A DNA stretch of 39,305 bases from Desulforamulus aquiferis (GTDB taxonomy: Bacteria > Bacillota > Desulfotomaculia > Desulfotomaculales > Desulfotomaculaceae). Each line of letters opens with the position of its first letter. Positions within the stretch are counted from its first letter, which is position 1. The notes under the pieces are model-generated. The model saw only the letters and a program-made list of their open reading frames with translations, ran no database searches and was not told where the DNA came from. Of this stretch, positions 19,327-28,751 are shown piece by piece. The stretch is from positions 125,047-164,351 of the forward strand of contig AWVY01000018.1 of NCBI GenBank assembly GCA_004143605.1. Direction: 5' to 3'. The position numbers and the translations under genes are program-made.

Positions 19327-20388
19327 ATTAGTTCACATATTCGTATTTCCTCCTGGCAGGCCACTGCTTACATTATTATGTTAATACTACCTACGGCTAT
19401 TTTGTTTGTTCCGTCAATAACGGCCCAAAGTGCTGGGCCGGATGGCTGGGCTTCATTGATTTTAGCCCTTGTTTTTGGACTATTGGTGGCTGTGGTTTCT
19501 TCAAGCTTGGCAATGAAATTTCCCTCCCAAACTGTAATTGAGTATGCCCCAAGATTATTAGGTCCCTATGTGGGCAAATTAGTAGGGTTTATCTATTCCT
19601 TTTATTTTTACTATGTAGGGTACTATGTGTTAAGGCAGTTCGCAGAGGTAATGACCACCGGCTATATGACTAAAACTCCCCTATGGGTACATCTCATAAT
19701 ATTAGTCATGATTGCCTCCTATGCACTATATTTAGGGCTTGAAACCCTTTGTCGGACAAATGCGGTGATTACCATTTTTTTCTGGCAAGCATCTCAGTAA
19801 TTGTTTTATTTGTCTGGTTCAATATTGATTTTGAAAATTTTAAGCCAATACTTGCCACAGCCCCAGAAAAGATTATTCTTGGCTCCCTTTCACCGGGAAG
19901 CTGGTTTGGGGAATGTGCAGTAATATTGATGTTAGCACCTTTTTGGCAGATAAGAAGAAGGCTACCCATATTACTGTTTGTGCTGTAGCAGCGGTATTTT
20001 TATGTATGCTGCTAATAACTGTGGGGGTCATTGGTCTTTTTGGGGCTGAATCAGCTTCTAGAATGGTGATTCCTACTTTTCCATGGCCCGTAATGTAAGG
20101 TTTGAAACTCTTCAGGCCCTTGAAAGGGTTGATGTTTTATTTATGGCTGTGTGGGTTGCAGGAATGATCTTTAAATTGGCTACCTTTTTTTTTCGCAGGT
20201 ACTGCCTTTGCCCAATTGTTTAATATTTCGTCCTATAGGCTACTGATAATACCCGGAGCTGTATTGCTAACAAGCTTAGCCCTTGTGTCCTGGGGTAATA
20301 TAGCAGAACTTATAGAGTTCTCCAGCCAGGTATTTCCAGTGTCTATTTTGTAAATCTTAAGGCAGAGGGGAGGGCAAAGGATGATTAG
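19327..20388 (+). CDS. Spore germinant receptor B subunit (GerAB-like), copy 2 (many frameshifts)
   Basis: A second ten-helix GerAB homologue of about 355 residues, distinct in sequence from copy 1: RISSWQATAYIIMLILPTAI, then YAPRLLGPYVGKLVGFIYSF. Breaks occur near 19785, 19940 and 20082 (each lacks one T), 20186-20194 (one T too many) and 20345-20349 (one T missing). Repaired, it ends at TAG 20386-20388, overlapping the A-subunit start by 8 bases. The start is uncertain: ATG 19378 would remove the first helix, while ATT 19327 sits 7 bases after GGGGGGGAG and would keep it. A start codon may be hidden by another sequence error. Confidence 0.82.
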
Positions 20389-22015
20389 CTATCTTAAAAG
20401 ACTCGGGAAAAAAAGAAGAGGAAAATCCTTGCCCGAGGGTAAGCTGAGCCAAGATAATAGGCAGGATTCAGCAAAGGTTTATTCGGAAGACGAATTAAAT
20501 CAAATAACCTTTACCAAGTCTGTTGAAAAAAATCTTGAATTGGTTAAAGGGATTGTTGGAGCAAATATTGACCTGGTTACTAGAAGGATTAGTCTGGGCA
20601 GAAGTGAAATAGTACCGGCAGTAGTACTGTATTTTGATAATTTAATTGATCCCGCCATTTTAGATCAACATATTATCAGGCCCATGGTACTTGAAGCATA
20701 TAGCTCGGGACTTCACACTGGTCCGGAAATTGCGAGGCAATTGCGCGTAGGAAATCTTATTACCCGGGCAGAATTAAAGGAAATAAATAATTTTAAGGAA
20801 CTAATGGATGGTTTATTAATTGGGGAAATTTTAGTATTAGTTGAGGGCATGGAGCAAGGTCTATTAATAAGCTCTAAGGGTTACAAAAGTAGAGATATTG
20901 CAGAACCAGATTCTGAGCCAGTTGTCAGAGGGCCAAGGGATTCCTTTATTGAGTCTCTAAGCATCAATATTTCCTTAATCAGACGAAGGGTTTTAAGCCC
21001 CAATCTGGTTTTTGAATCAATGAAAATTGGCAGTGTAACCAGAACGAAAGTATGTGTAGCTTATATTAAGGGTGTTTGTTCACCTGAATTGGTAAAAGAA
21101 GTCCAGGATCGCTTAAGCAAGATCGAGATTGATGGCTTGCTTGAGAGTGGATATATTGAGGAATTGATACAGGATGACCCTTACTCGCCCTTCCCCCAGG
21201 TAGGTATTACCGAAAGACCCGACCGTGCAGTTGCCGCAATCTTGGAGGGCAGGGTAATAATCATTACCGATAATACCCCTATGGTTCTAATAGCGCCGGG
21301 AGAGTTATTTTCTTTACTGCAAGCTGCCGAGGATCACTATAATAGATATACCTTTGCTACCTTAGTAAGGGTTATAAGATACATGGCCTTTGTTATGGCA
21401 CTTTTGCTCCCGGCAGCATACATAGCAATTACGAACTATCATCAGGAAATGATACCTACCCAACTGCTGGTTAGCATAATGGCCGCCCGTCTAGGTGTAC
21501 CGCTGCCAGCCTTTTTGGAGGCACTGCTGATGGAGTTTGCCTTTGAACTGCTTAGGGAGGCGGGGGTGCGTTTGCCTAGGCCGGTTGGCCAGGCAGTAAG
21601 TATTGTAGGAGCCTTGGTTATAGGGCAGGCCGCCGTTCAGGCATCCCTGGTTTCGCCGCTGATGGTTATTGTGGTGGCAGTGACTGGTATTGCTAACTTT
21701 ACAATACCTCAATATAATATTTCCTTAGCAGTAAGAACCCTGAGATTTCCCTTAATGTTTTTAGCAGCCTTTCTCGGTTTGTATGGAGTTATGACAGGAT
21801 TGATAATTATACTGCTGCATTTGTTTTCATTAAGGAGTTTCGGAGTGCCCTATATGTCACCAATATCACCCTTTAAGCCCAGTGATTTTAAAGATACCTT
21901 TATAAGGGCACCCAAATGGTCACAAACCAAACGCCCTTCTCAGCTTACCAGCAATTCTCAGCGCATGGCTGCTATGCAAAAGCCGCACCCTCCAGGGAGT
22001 GGAGGTGAGAAATGA
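20381..22015 (+). CDS. Spore germinant receptor A subunit (GerAA-like)
   Basis: Intact, 544 residues. The N-terminal half is soluble (FTKSVEKNLELVKGIVGANI, a helical domain, and VEGMEQGLLISSKGYKSRDI). It is followed by PQVGITERPDRAVAAILEGR and five or six membrane helices including YMAFVMALLLPAAYIAITNY. The C-terminal tail is polar. It assembles with B and C subunits in the spore inner membrane; recent work on the family treats it as forming the ion-channel part. It overlaps the second B gene by 8 bases and the C gene by 4. Confidence 0.95.
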   Translation: MISYLKRLGKKRRGKSLPEGKLSQDNRQDSAKVYSEDELNQITFTKSVEKNLELVKGIVGANIDLVTRRISLGRSEIVPAVVLYFDNLIDPAILDQHIIRPMVLEAYSSGLHTGPEIARQLRVGNLITRAELKEINNFKELMDGLLIGEILVLVEGMEQGLLISSKGYKSRDIAEPDSEPVVRGPRDSFIESLSINISLIRRRVLSPNLVFESMKIGSVTRTKVCVAYIKGVCSPELVKEVQDRLSKIEIDGLLESGYIEELIQDDPYSPFPQVGITERPDRAVAAILEGRVIIITDNTPMVLIAPGELFSLLQAAEDHYNRYTFATLVRVIRYMAFVMALLLPAAYIAITNYHQEMIPTQLLVSIMAARLGVPLPAFLEALLMEFAFELLREAGVRLPRPVGQAVSIVGALVIGQAAVQASLVSPLMVIVVAVTGIANFTIPQYNISLAVRTLRFPLMFLAAFLGLYGVMTGLIIILLHLFSLRSFGVPYMSPISPFKPSDFKDTFIRAPKWSQTKRPSQLTSNSQRMAAMQKPHPPGSGGEK

Positions 22016-23223
22016 TGAAGAAAGCAGTGATAGTGCTGTTTCTGCTTGCAGGTATATTTGTTCAAGGCTGTTGGATCTCACAGAGCCTGAAAGATTGGGG
22101 TTAGTTATGGCTGTGGGGATTGATCAGGATGGAGATGATAAGGTTAAAATAATCTGTGCCGAGGTAAATGTGAGGGGCGTTACTGCAGGAGGAGACGGAA
22201 TGGGGGGGGGTGGAGAACCACCTTTTCACGTTCACACAGGAAGTGGCAGAACAATATTCGACGCCATTAGCAGACTTTCCATGGAGCCGCCTATAGATTA
22301 TTTTTTGCCCATACCCAGGTAATTATTTTTTCCGAAGAGTTGGCCACAACTAAGGGGGTTGAGCCAGTAATTGATTTTTTTGAAAGGAATGAGGAAGTTC
22401 GCCGGAGCACCTGGTTGCTTGTTGCTAAAAAAGGTGAACTTGACGAGATTATTAAAGGTGATTTACCAATAAAAACCAGTAAGGGACAATTCCTAGGAGG
22501 CATTATTGAGCATCTTGATAAGAGTTCCTTTTATGCCCCCAACCGCATGGGAGATTTTATAGAAATGTTTTCAGAGCCAGGCAATGAGCCTTTACTGCAG
22601 GTGTAATGTTAGAAAACATACCTAAGGAGATGAATCCTGCAGCTACTGCCTCACCCCAGAGGCCCCGCACAGCAGACATGCGCATTGCCGATACTGCCGT
22701 GTTCAAAAATGGTAAGATGGTAGGATGGCTTAATGAGCAGGAAAGCAGGGGGCTTTTATGGGTTAAGAACCGGGTTGATGGAGGGATTATTACCTTTGAG
22801 GAAGATGGTCAATTAATATCCCTAGAAATTATTAATGCCGGTTCTCAGGTTAAATCTGAAGTGCAGGAGGGTAGTATTCAAATAAACATTAAGATTAGGG
22901 TAGAGTCCAATATAGGGGAAAGTCAGGCAAAATTGGATTTCAGCAAGCCTGAGGTTATAAAGCTGATAGAGTATTTACAGGGGGAGGAAGTGAAGAGGGA
23001 AGTGTTTATGGCCTTGGATAAGGCCAGACAATACAACTCAGACATTTTTGGCTTTGGCAGAATTATTCATGCAAGAAATCCAGGTTTGTGGAGGGAAATC
23101 AAGGGTGATTGGTATAGCTATTATCCCGACCTAGCTGTGAATGTGGAGGTTGATTCCAAGATAAGTCGTATTGGACTTATCAATAAACCTGCAGAGAAGG
23201 TCAAAGGGGAAGATGATAAATGA
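22012..23223 (+). CDS. Spore germinant receptor C subunit lipoprotein (GerAC-like, frameshifts)
   Basis: About 405 residues. It starts with a lipoprotein signal ending GIFVQGC, then WDLTEPERLGLVMAVGIDQD once one G is restored at 22066. Further breaks lie at the T run near 22300 (restoring DYFFAHTQVIIFSEELA) and near 22602. The C-terminal domain ends with KARQYNSDIFGFGRIIHARNPG then WREIKGDWYSYYPDL, the usual GerAC closing motif. Lipid-anchored to the outer face of the spore inner membrane. It overlaps the A-subunit gene by 4 bases and the next small gene by 4. Confidence 0.92.
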
Positions 23224-23459
23224 CAGGCTCGGTGGTGTTGCTTACATTGTTTTTTTCGGGAGTAATCTACCTTCAAATTAGTCCTTTGCTTAAAAGAAAA
23301 AATTGGAAGGAGATGATTGCCTATCTATCAATAATGGGAGTTGGTATCTTTTACAGTTATGGTTATGTGCTTAATCTGGAAGTTCCCAACCCCACTGATC
23401 TGGTGGAGGCGATATTTAAACCTATGACAAAATTATTAGAAGGATTTTTAGGCAACTAA
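23220..23459 (+). CDS. Small two-helix membrane protein, germinant receptor D-subunit type
   Basis: 79 residues with two membrane helices, about residues 2-23 and 30-51, and a short C-terminal amphipathic part. ATG overlaps the C-subunit stop (ATGA). Position, size and topology match the small D-subunit proteins described for some Bacillus germinant receptor operons, which modulate receptor response. I judge by context and topology, since these proteins share little sequence. The operon ends at a strong terminator just after it. Confidence 0.7.
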   Translation: MTGSVVLLTLFFSGVIYLQISPLLKRKNWKEMIAYLSIMGVGIFYSYGYVLNLEVPNPTDLVEAIFKPMTKLLEGFLGN

Positions 23460-23496
23460 ATTAACTTGGGCTGTATCCCCAGTTAATTTAGTTGGA
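23458..23496. terminator. Bidirectional terminator between convergent operons
   Basis: AAATTAACTTGGG pairs with CCCCAGTTAATTT (one mismatch) around a six-base loop. T-rich on the plus side, A-rich on the other. It serves the germination operon and the minus-strand glutamate synthase-like gene. Confidence 0.8.
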
Positions 23497-24884
23497 TTTT
23501 GTTTGCCCGCTAAAAGCAAAAGCAATGCCCGAAAGTTCCGCCATATCCTTATCCAGGGAGAAAATATCTTCCTTAGAAACTTCTCCTACGGAGCTCTTTC
23601 CCAATGCTTTAACCGCCTCTTCCATTTCATAGACAGTGGACCGTAGGAATCTGGCCAGACTTTTAGCACCTTTATTGATATCAAACTTTCCACTGTACTT
23701 ACCCTCTTGCCAGGCTAACTGGGTAGGAGGTTCAAAGGGAACTACTTTTAAAACCTGGGTATGGGTGGTGGCATAGAGAATGGCTGTCCCTAAATAAACT
23801 GCATCTGCACCAAGGGCCATGATTTTAAGACAGTCACCAGGGGTGGAGATTCCCCCGCCAACTAAAAGGCTTACCCTGCCCTTTAAGTTATTGTGCTCCC
23901 AGAAATTTCCTGCCCTGGCTGCGGCAATGGCTGTTGGAACTCCAAAATCATCCTCCAAGGTGGGTAAGGAGCCGTGAGTTCCTGCTTCAGCCCCGTCAAC
24001 ACTTACGAAATCCGCTCCTGCCTGGACAATTATCCTTAAATCATCTTCCAGATATTTACCGGCACCTATTTTTACTCCTATGGGTACGCCATTTGTTACC
24101 TCTCTTAATTTGCCTATGAGGGCCTTTAAATCTTGCTCCGATTCTATACCTTCTAACCTGTTGTGTATTACCGCATCCTGGCCCCTTTGCAGCCCAAGCC
24201 TGCTACGGAGCTTTTCATTCATATTTTCTGCCTTAAGGGTTTTACCGGCGCCTGCATTTGCTCCCTGGCCGAACTGTATCTCGATGGCATCACTTTGCTT
24301 TAAATATTTAATCTTTTATTCCAACTGATACGGGAGTACTGTAGGATTAAATGCTTAGCAGCCTGTCTTTCCTTTTCCAGCCAAGGGCCAAGGCCGGTAT
24401 TGGTAGATGTTCCGACAGCACTGGCTCCCTTGGCAAAGGCTATTTTGTAGGCCTCAGTAAGGGCAAGTCCATAGGACATACCGGCAACTAAAATGGGAAT
24501 TTTAAGCTTTAGGGGTTTTTTCGCCTTGGGCCCAATTACTACATTGGTGTCAATATTGGTTTCCCTCTTAGTTGGTAACTTGTGTAGCTGGGCTATGTTA
24601 AACATAATTTTATCTAAATAATTATAGCTATTGGGTCCACCAATGGGTCTCTCAATGAAACTATCGGTTTTTGACCTCAATTCGGTTTGTACAAGTTTAT
24701 TAATACCATATCTTTGTATTGATGTGGCAAGCATCCAAAGGTTCTTTTCATATTTGTCCGTGGTAATGTTATAGGTAATCCAGTCTGCCGTATAGTCAAT
24801 GACTTTTCTGGTGAGATATATTCCACCCAGAGCGGAAGCTGTGATTAGTGCAAACTTTGATATTAGGTTATCTTGATCATTCAT
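23488..24884 (-). CDS. FMN-binding glutamate synthase-like protein, YerD type (one frameshift)
   Basis: About 466 residues. An N-terminal hydrophobic helix (FALITASALGGIYL) is followed by a FMN-binding barrel like the central domain of glutamate synthase: IPILVAGMSYGLALTEA, DAIEIQFGQGANAGAG, GADFVSVDGAEAGTHGS and the phosphate-binding GGGISTPGDCLKIMALGADA. One A is missing near 24304-24310. The cysteines that bind the 3Fe-4S cluster in true GltB are absent; that stretch reads PFEPPTQLAWQEGKYSGKFD. There is no amidotransferase domain. It therefore belongs to the YerD-like group of unknown reaction. Strong GGGGAGGTGA site before the ATG. Confidence 0.85.
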
Positions 24885-24993
24885 GTAGATTCACCTCCCC
24901 ATAAAGCTAGTATGAATCCAGTCATGGTTAATTATTAATTAAAAATAAAAAGAGGTATAGAGCGTTAGACGACTCTATACCTTGATAATTTTT

Positions 24994-26824
24994 TTATAAG
25001 ATTCCGTGCAGGCTACCGCCTTTGGCACACAGCCTGTCTACCTTACTGGTTACTTCAGGGGATTCAATTAGAGGCGGTGCATGGTGGGGTTTTAGACGTG
25101 CATCTATTATTAGGGGTCCCATACAACCCCAGTGCTTATACTCTGTAAAGCTATTCACTCCATATACATCATGGGAGGGATTAGATCGGGTAAAGGTGAC
25201 CCAGAGGAAATTGTTTATATGCCGGGCTGCAAATTCGCTGTCTTCGGTGAGTACAATTAGAGCGATATCCTCTGGATAATCTGTTTTAGCTAAATGGTTT
25301 GCCAACTCTTGGGCATCCTTCTCTCCTGTTTTAGTGTCTATGTATGGAGGTGCACTTATCACCACTACACCGGGTAGTGCTAAAGCCGGCCTAGCAAAGC
25401 CGTCCGGCAGTTTTAAATCGCTGCTAAGACTTTTAGCCAAACTGCGTTTCGGTTCTCCAGCAGCAGCTATTACAAGTTTAGAGCCCCGGTTGAAGCCGGT
25501 GCCTGAGTAATCCAGGGTGTCTATGGTGGTCATGGTTTGGAAGTGTAAGTCTCGGCGCCAATCTACCCTTTCCAGCACATGGCTGAAATATGCTTGAATA
25601 TCGTATACGTCCAAACCAGGATGATCCTCTTTGGCAGCAATAAATAGGTATTTAGCCAGGGAGCAGTGTCCAAAGCCCAGGATAGAATTAGCTAAAGTAA
25701 GTATTTCCCGGGGTTCTCTGGGTGCATAGGGAATGAACTGCTCTCTGCCAATGGCTAACAGAAGAGGGTGCACACCGGACGCGTCTACGGCATGGAGAGC
25801 TTCTACGCCGGGGATTGAAGTAGGAACCACTGGGTCTACAATCTCGTGGATCAGTTTTCCAAATACTGTATCCTCCTGGGGCGGTCTTCCTACCACAGTA
25901 AGGGCCAAATGGCATCCTTGCGATGATATACCTGCTCCACATTGAGGTAAGGGAATTCATGGTGGAGGGAATAGTAGCCCAGATGGTCACCGAAGGGTCC
26001 TTCCGGCTTTGTTTTTCCAGGAGTAACAGTGCCAATAATGCAAAAATCCGCGTCTGTTGAAAGGGCATAGCCATTACGATAGGTGTATCTAAATCGACGC
26101 CCTGCCAGGAGACCGGCAAATACCGCCTCCGGTATAGCTTCCGGCAGGGGCATAATTGCAGCCAGAGTATGACTTGGGGGTCCGCCAACAAAGATACTGA
26201 CTTTAAGGGGCTCCCCTTTTTTAAGGGCATTAGCATGATGAAGTCCAATGTCCCGTCTGATTTGGTAATGCAGGCCAATCTCTTTATCTTTAATATACTG
26301 GTTACCCGATAGTTGAACCCTGTACATTCCAAGGTTAGAATGCATGATGCCAGGTCTGAGGGGATCTTCAGAATAGACCTGGGGGAGAAGGATAAAGGGC
26401 CCACCATCTTGGGGCCAGCATTTTACCTGGGGCAGTTGGCTGATAGTTGTTTGTCCATGAAGTACCGGGCCAGAACCAACTTTTTAGGTAGGGCCGTTAA
26501 ACCAGTCATTGATAGACCTGCATATTCCCAGGGACGCCGGATGATTGCCATGGGGTTGGCCGGCACCTGCATAAGCTTCATAACCTTGTCCAGGGTATTC
26601 CTGAAGATGAAGCGAGCCCGCTCCAGGGTGCCGAATATATTTGAGACAGCGGGGAAGGGACTGCCCTTCACCCTCTCATAGAGAATGGCAGGACCTCCCC
26701 TCTGATAGACACGACGATGAATCTCGGCCATCTCCAGATTCGGATCTACTTCTTCCTTTATTCTTACAAGATGACCGTGCCTTTCAAGATCAATAATACA
26801 CTCTTTCATACTTTTATATATCAT
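24994..26824 (-). CDS. UbiD-family prenylated-FMN decarboxylase (two frameshifts)
   Basis: About 610 residues, the long UbiD type. The ATG at 26824 is chosen because AAGGAGA lies 8 bases before it. The protein starts MIYKSMKECIIDLERHGHLV. Breaks lie near 26450 (one A missing, restoring TISQLPQVKCWPQDGGPFIL) and near 25905 (one G missing, restoring DAIWALTVVGRPPQEDT). Family segments include HSNLGMYRVQLSGN, GGPPSHTLAAIMPLPEA, KPEGPFGDHLGYYS and NVEQVYHRKD. UbiD enzymes carry out reversible decarboxylation of aromatic or unsaturated acids with prenylated FMN made by UbiX. No ubiX is in the window. The substrate cannot be told. Confidence 0.88.
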
Positions 26825-27081
26825 CAACAAATTCTCCTTAAGACAGTGGTCAGTAATATATCCCATCATATCTTATCATAGTACAAATAAAAAATGGAAT
26901 GGACCCCATTGGTTATTCGAAAAAGTTGCTGAACAAGGGCCATAGTATATGGAATTCTGAAGAATAGACCTATCTTATAACAAGAGATTGTTTTTTATAA
27001 GGTTTATGTATAAGTAATCTAGTGGAGTAAAAACTATTTCTATGGTTAGATGCCAAATTGAAATAGTAGGGAGGAAAATCA

Positions 27082-27577
27082 ATGCCCCAGGGTGCCACTC
27101 AAACAAAAACCCTAAAGGTGGGAGATAGGGCCCCCGACTTCACCCTTAAGGCGCACGGTGAACGCACTGTTAAGCTTAGTGATTTCCACGGCAAGAAAAA
27201 TGTATTTATTGCTTTTTATCCCCTTAATTGGACTCCAGTTTGAGGATTGCAATTACCTTCATACGAGCAGGACTTATCTCGTTTTGAAGAGTTAAATACC
27301 CAGGTTCTGTATAAGCGTTGACAGCATACCAAGTCATGAAGCATGGCAAAAGTCCATTGGCGGAATAAGCTATCCCCTTTGTGCTGATTTTTATCCCCAT
27401 GGCGAGGTTACCAAGCAATACGGAATACTTCGTGAGGGAGATCCTTTTCCAGGAATTGCAGAAAGGGCATTATTCATTGTTGATAAAGAGGGAATCATTC
27501 GTTTTATCGATGTACACCCAATCGAGAAAAAGCCCAATAATCAGGAGTTATTTGACATACTCAAGTCTTTACAATAA
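27082..27577 (+). CDS. Peroxiredoxin (AhpE-like) with in-frame UGA at the peroxidatic site: probable selenoprotein
   Basis: The ATG at 27082 has GGGAGG upstream. The frame reads [14 protein letters not shown], then [12 protein letters not shown] followed by TGA (27241-27243), and continues in the same frame as [20 protein letters not shown]. In peroxiredoxins the residue after (F/W)TPV is the peroxidatic cysteine, so TGA stands exactly there and most likely encodes selenocysteine. A hairpin 13 nt downstream resembles a bacterial SECIS. A separate two-base gap near 27310 (GGG read as G) must be repaired to give [15 protein letters not shown] and the end at TAA 27575-27577. About 165 residues. 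A further Cys lies in [12 protein letters not shown]. It should reduce peroxides; UbiD stands divergent upstream. Confidence 0.85.
27257..27289 (+). promoter_or_regulatory. SECIS-like hairpin downstream of UGA
   Basis: ACGAG/CTCGT (27263-27267 with 27278-27282) is extended by CTTCA/TGAAG (27257-27261 with 27285-27289) across a small internal loop. The ten-base apical loop, CAGGACTTAT, begins 24 bases after the TGA and carries G's near its 5' side. Spacing and loop fit bacterial selenocysteine insertion elements read by SelB. The fold was made by eye. Confidence 0.6.
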
Positions 27578-27584
27578 TTATCCA

Positions 27585-27620
27585 AAGCCACCTGCTTTTT
27601 TACAGCAGGTGGTCTTTTGA
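27585..27620. terminator. Bidirectional terminator between the peroxiredoxin and DUF4177 genes
   Basis: CCACCTGC/GCAGGTGG stem (27588-27595 with 27605-27612), TCTTTT on the right and an A-rich left flank. Confidence 0.75.
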
Positions 27621-27622
27621 TT

Positions 27623-27763
27623 TTATCTTACAGGTTTTTTAAAATAATGCCATGCCCAAACTACCGTAACAAGCTCCCACCCTTGCTGTCCGTATTCATT
27701 GAGTATTCTAGTTGTACGTCCCCCTGTACCCAAAATCAGCACACATTTATATTCAAATCTCAT
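27623..27763 (-). CDS. DUF4177-like small protein
   Basis: 46 residues, ATG at 27763 with GGGAGGAT just upstream on the minus strand. The pattern MRFEYKCVLI...LNEYGQQGWELVTVV...HYFKKP is that of DUF4177, a small mixed fold with the conserved G(W)EL core. Function is unknown for the family. It is convergent with the peroxiredoxin and divergent from thiM, sharing with thiM an AT-rich region that contains inverted repeats. Confidence 0.75.
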   Translation of the reverse strand: MRFEYKCVLILGTGGRTTRILNEYGQQGWELVTVVWAWHYFKKPVR

Positions 27764-27780
27764 GATATCCTCCCTGTGAT

Positions 27781-27825
27781 CTGATAATTTATAGCATTAG
27801 TATTATTGATTCTATAATTTATCAG
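27781..27825. repeat. Inverted repeat in the thiM/DUF4177 divergent region
   Basis: CTGATAATTTATAG at 27781-27794 pairs with CTATAATTTATCAG at 27812-27825 with a single mismatch. A further CTGATAAAAT lies near 27842. Repeated CTGATAA half sites could be a regulator-binding region, or the hairpin may act in transcripts. No TPP-riboswitch core is present. Confidence 0.45.
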
Positions 27826-27933
27826 AAACTTCCTTTGATAATCTGATAAAATATAAAACATATGATTAAGATAAAGTAATGGATATTGCTCCGCTAGTGA
27901 AGATTAAGTCTAAAAAATAAGAGGTGTTTTTTC

Positions 27934-28723
27934 ATGTATGCTTATGATAGTTTATGGTCTATTCGGCAGGAGGTTAAGAGCAGGAACCCCCTGGTTTGTA
28001 ATCTAACAAACACTGTAGTAACAAATTTTACAGCCAACGTACTTTTAGCTGTAGGGGCGTCGCCCCTTATGTCAGAGGGAGAGCAAGAGGCCCTGGAACT
28101 ATCTAAAATTGTAGATGTATTAGTTCTAAATATGGGTACGCTACACCCAAGACAAGTGGAATACTTTTTAAAGGCAGGTAAAGCAGCGAATGAGGAGCAT
28201 AAGCTGGTTGTTTTTGATCCGGTAGGAATTGGTGCCACCTCTTATAGAAATCAGACTGCTAGTGACATTATCAATCAGGTTAAACTAGATTTAGTAAGGG
28301 GTAATTATGGGGAAATCAGCTTCTTAGCAGGCATTTCAGGACAGACAAAGGGTGTTGATAGTGTAGGTAGTGAGATTAATATAGAGAATATTACTAATTT
28401 AGCTAAGCAAAGGGGAATTTTGATAGCAGCCACAGGGACGGTTGATTATGTGACCGATGGTCAAAGGACCTTTTCTAATAAGTCCGGGCATGCACTTCTT
28501 CAGCTGGTCACAGGGACAGGCTGTGCCCTAAGTTCCTTAGCTGGGGCCTTTATGGCTGTTTCAGAGGACAAAGCCCTGGGAGTTCTAGCGGCTTTAGCCT
28601 ATTATGGGGCTGCTGCTGAAAAGCAGCTGCCAATAGTCAGGTCCTGGTTCCTTTGCAGTGAATTTCCTGGATGCCTTACATAGTCTTAAATTTGAGGAGT
28701 TCAAACAAATCATGAGTAATTAA
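27934..28723 (+). CDS. thiM: Hydroxyethylthiazole kinase (frameshift near the end)
   Basis: About 263 residues. ThiM phosphorylates the thiazole alcohol in thiamine salvage. Typical segments: [20 protein letters not shown] near the N-terminus, [28 protein letters not shown], and the catalytic loop [17 protein letters not shown]. Two bases are missing near 28620-28642; with them the protein ends [20 protein letters not shown] and stops at TAA 28721-28723. No thiE or thiD is adjacent, so this is probably a stand-alone salvage gene. Confidence 0.92.
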
Positions 28724-28751
28724 ATGGAAAATGCAGAGGGGCAGTGATGAT

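Noticed and set aside
27781-27933. TPP riboswitch before thiM
   Set aside because: The conserved CUGAGA and the second helix core are absent; only AT-rich inverted repeats are seen.
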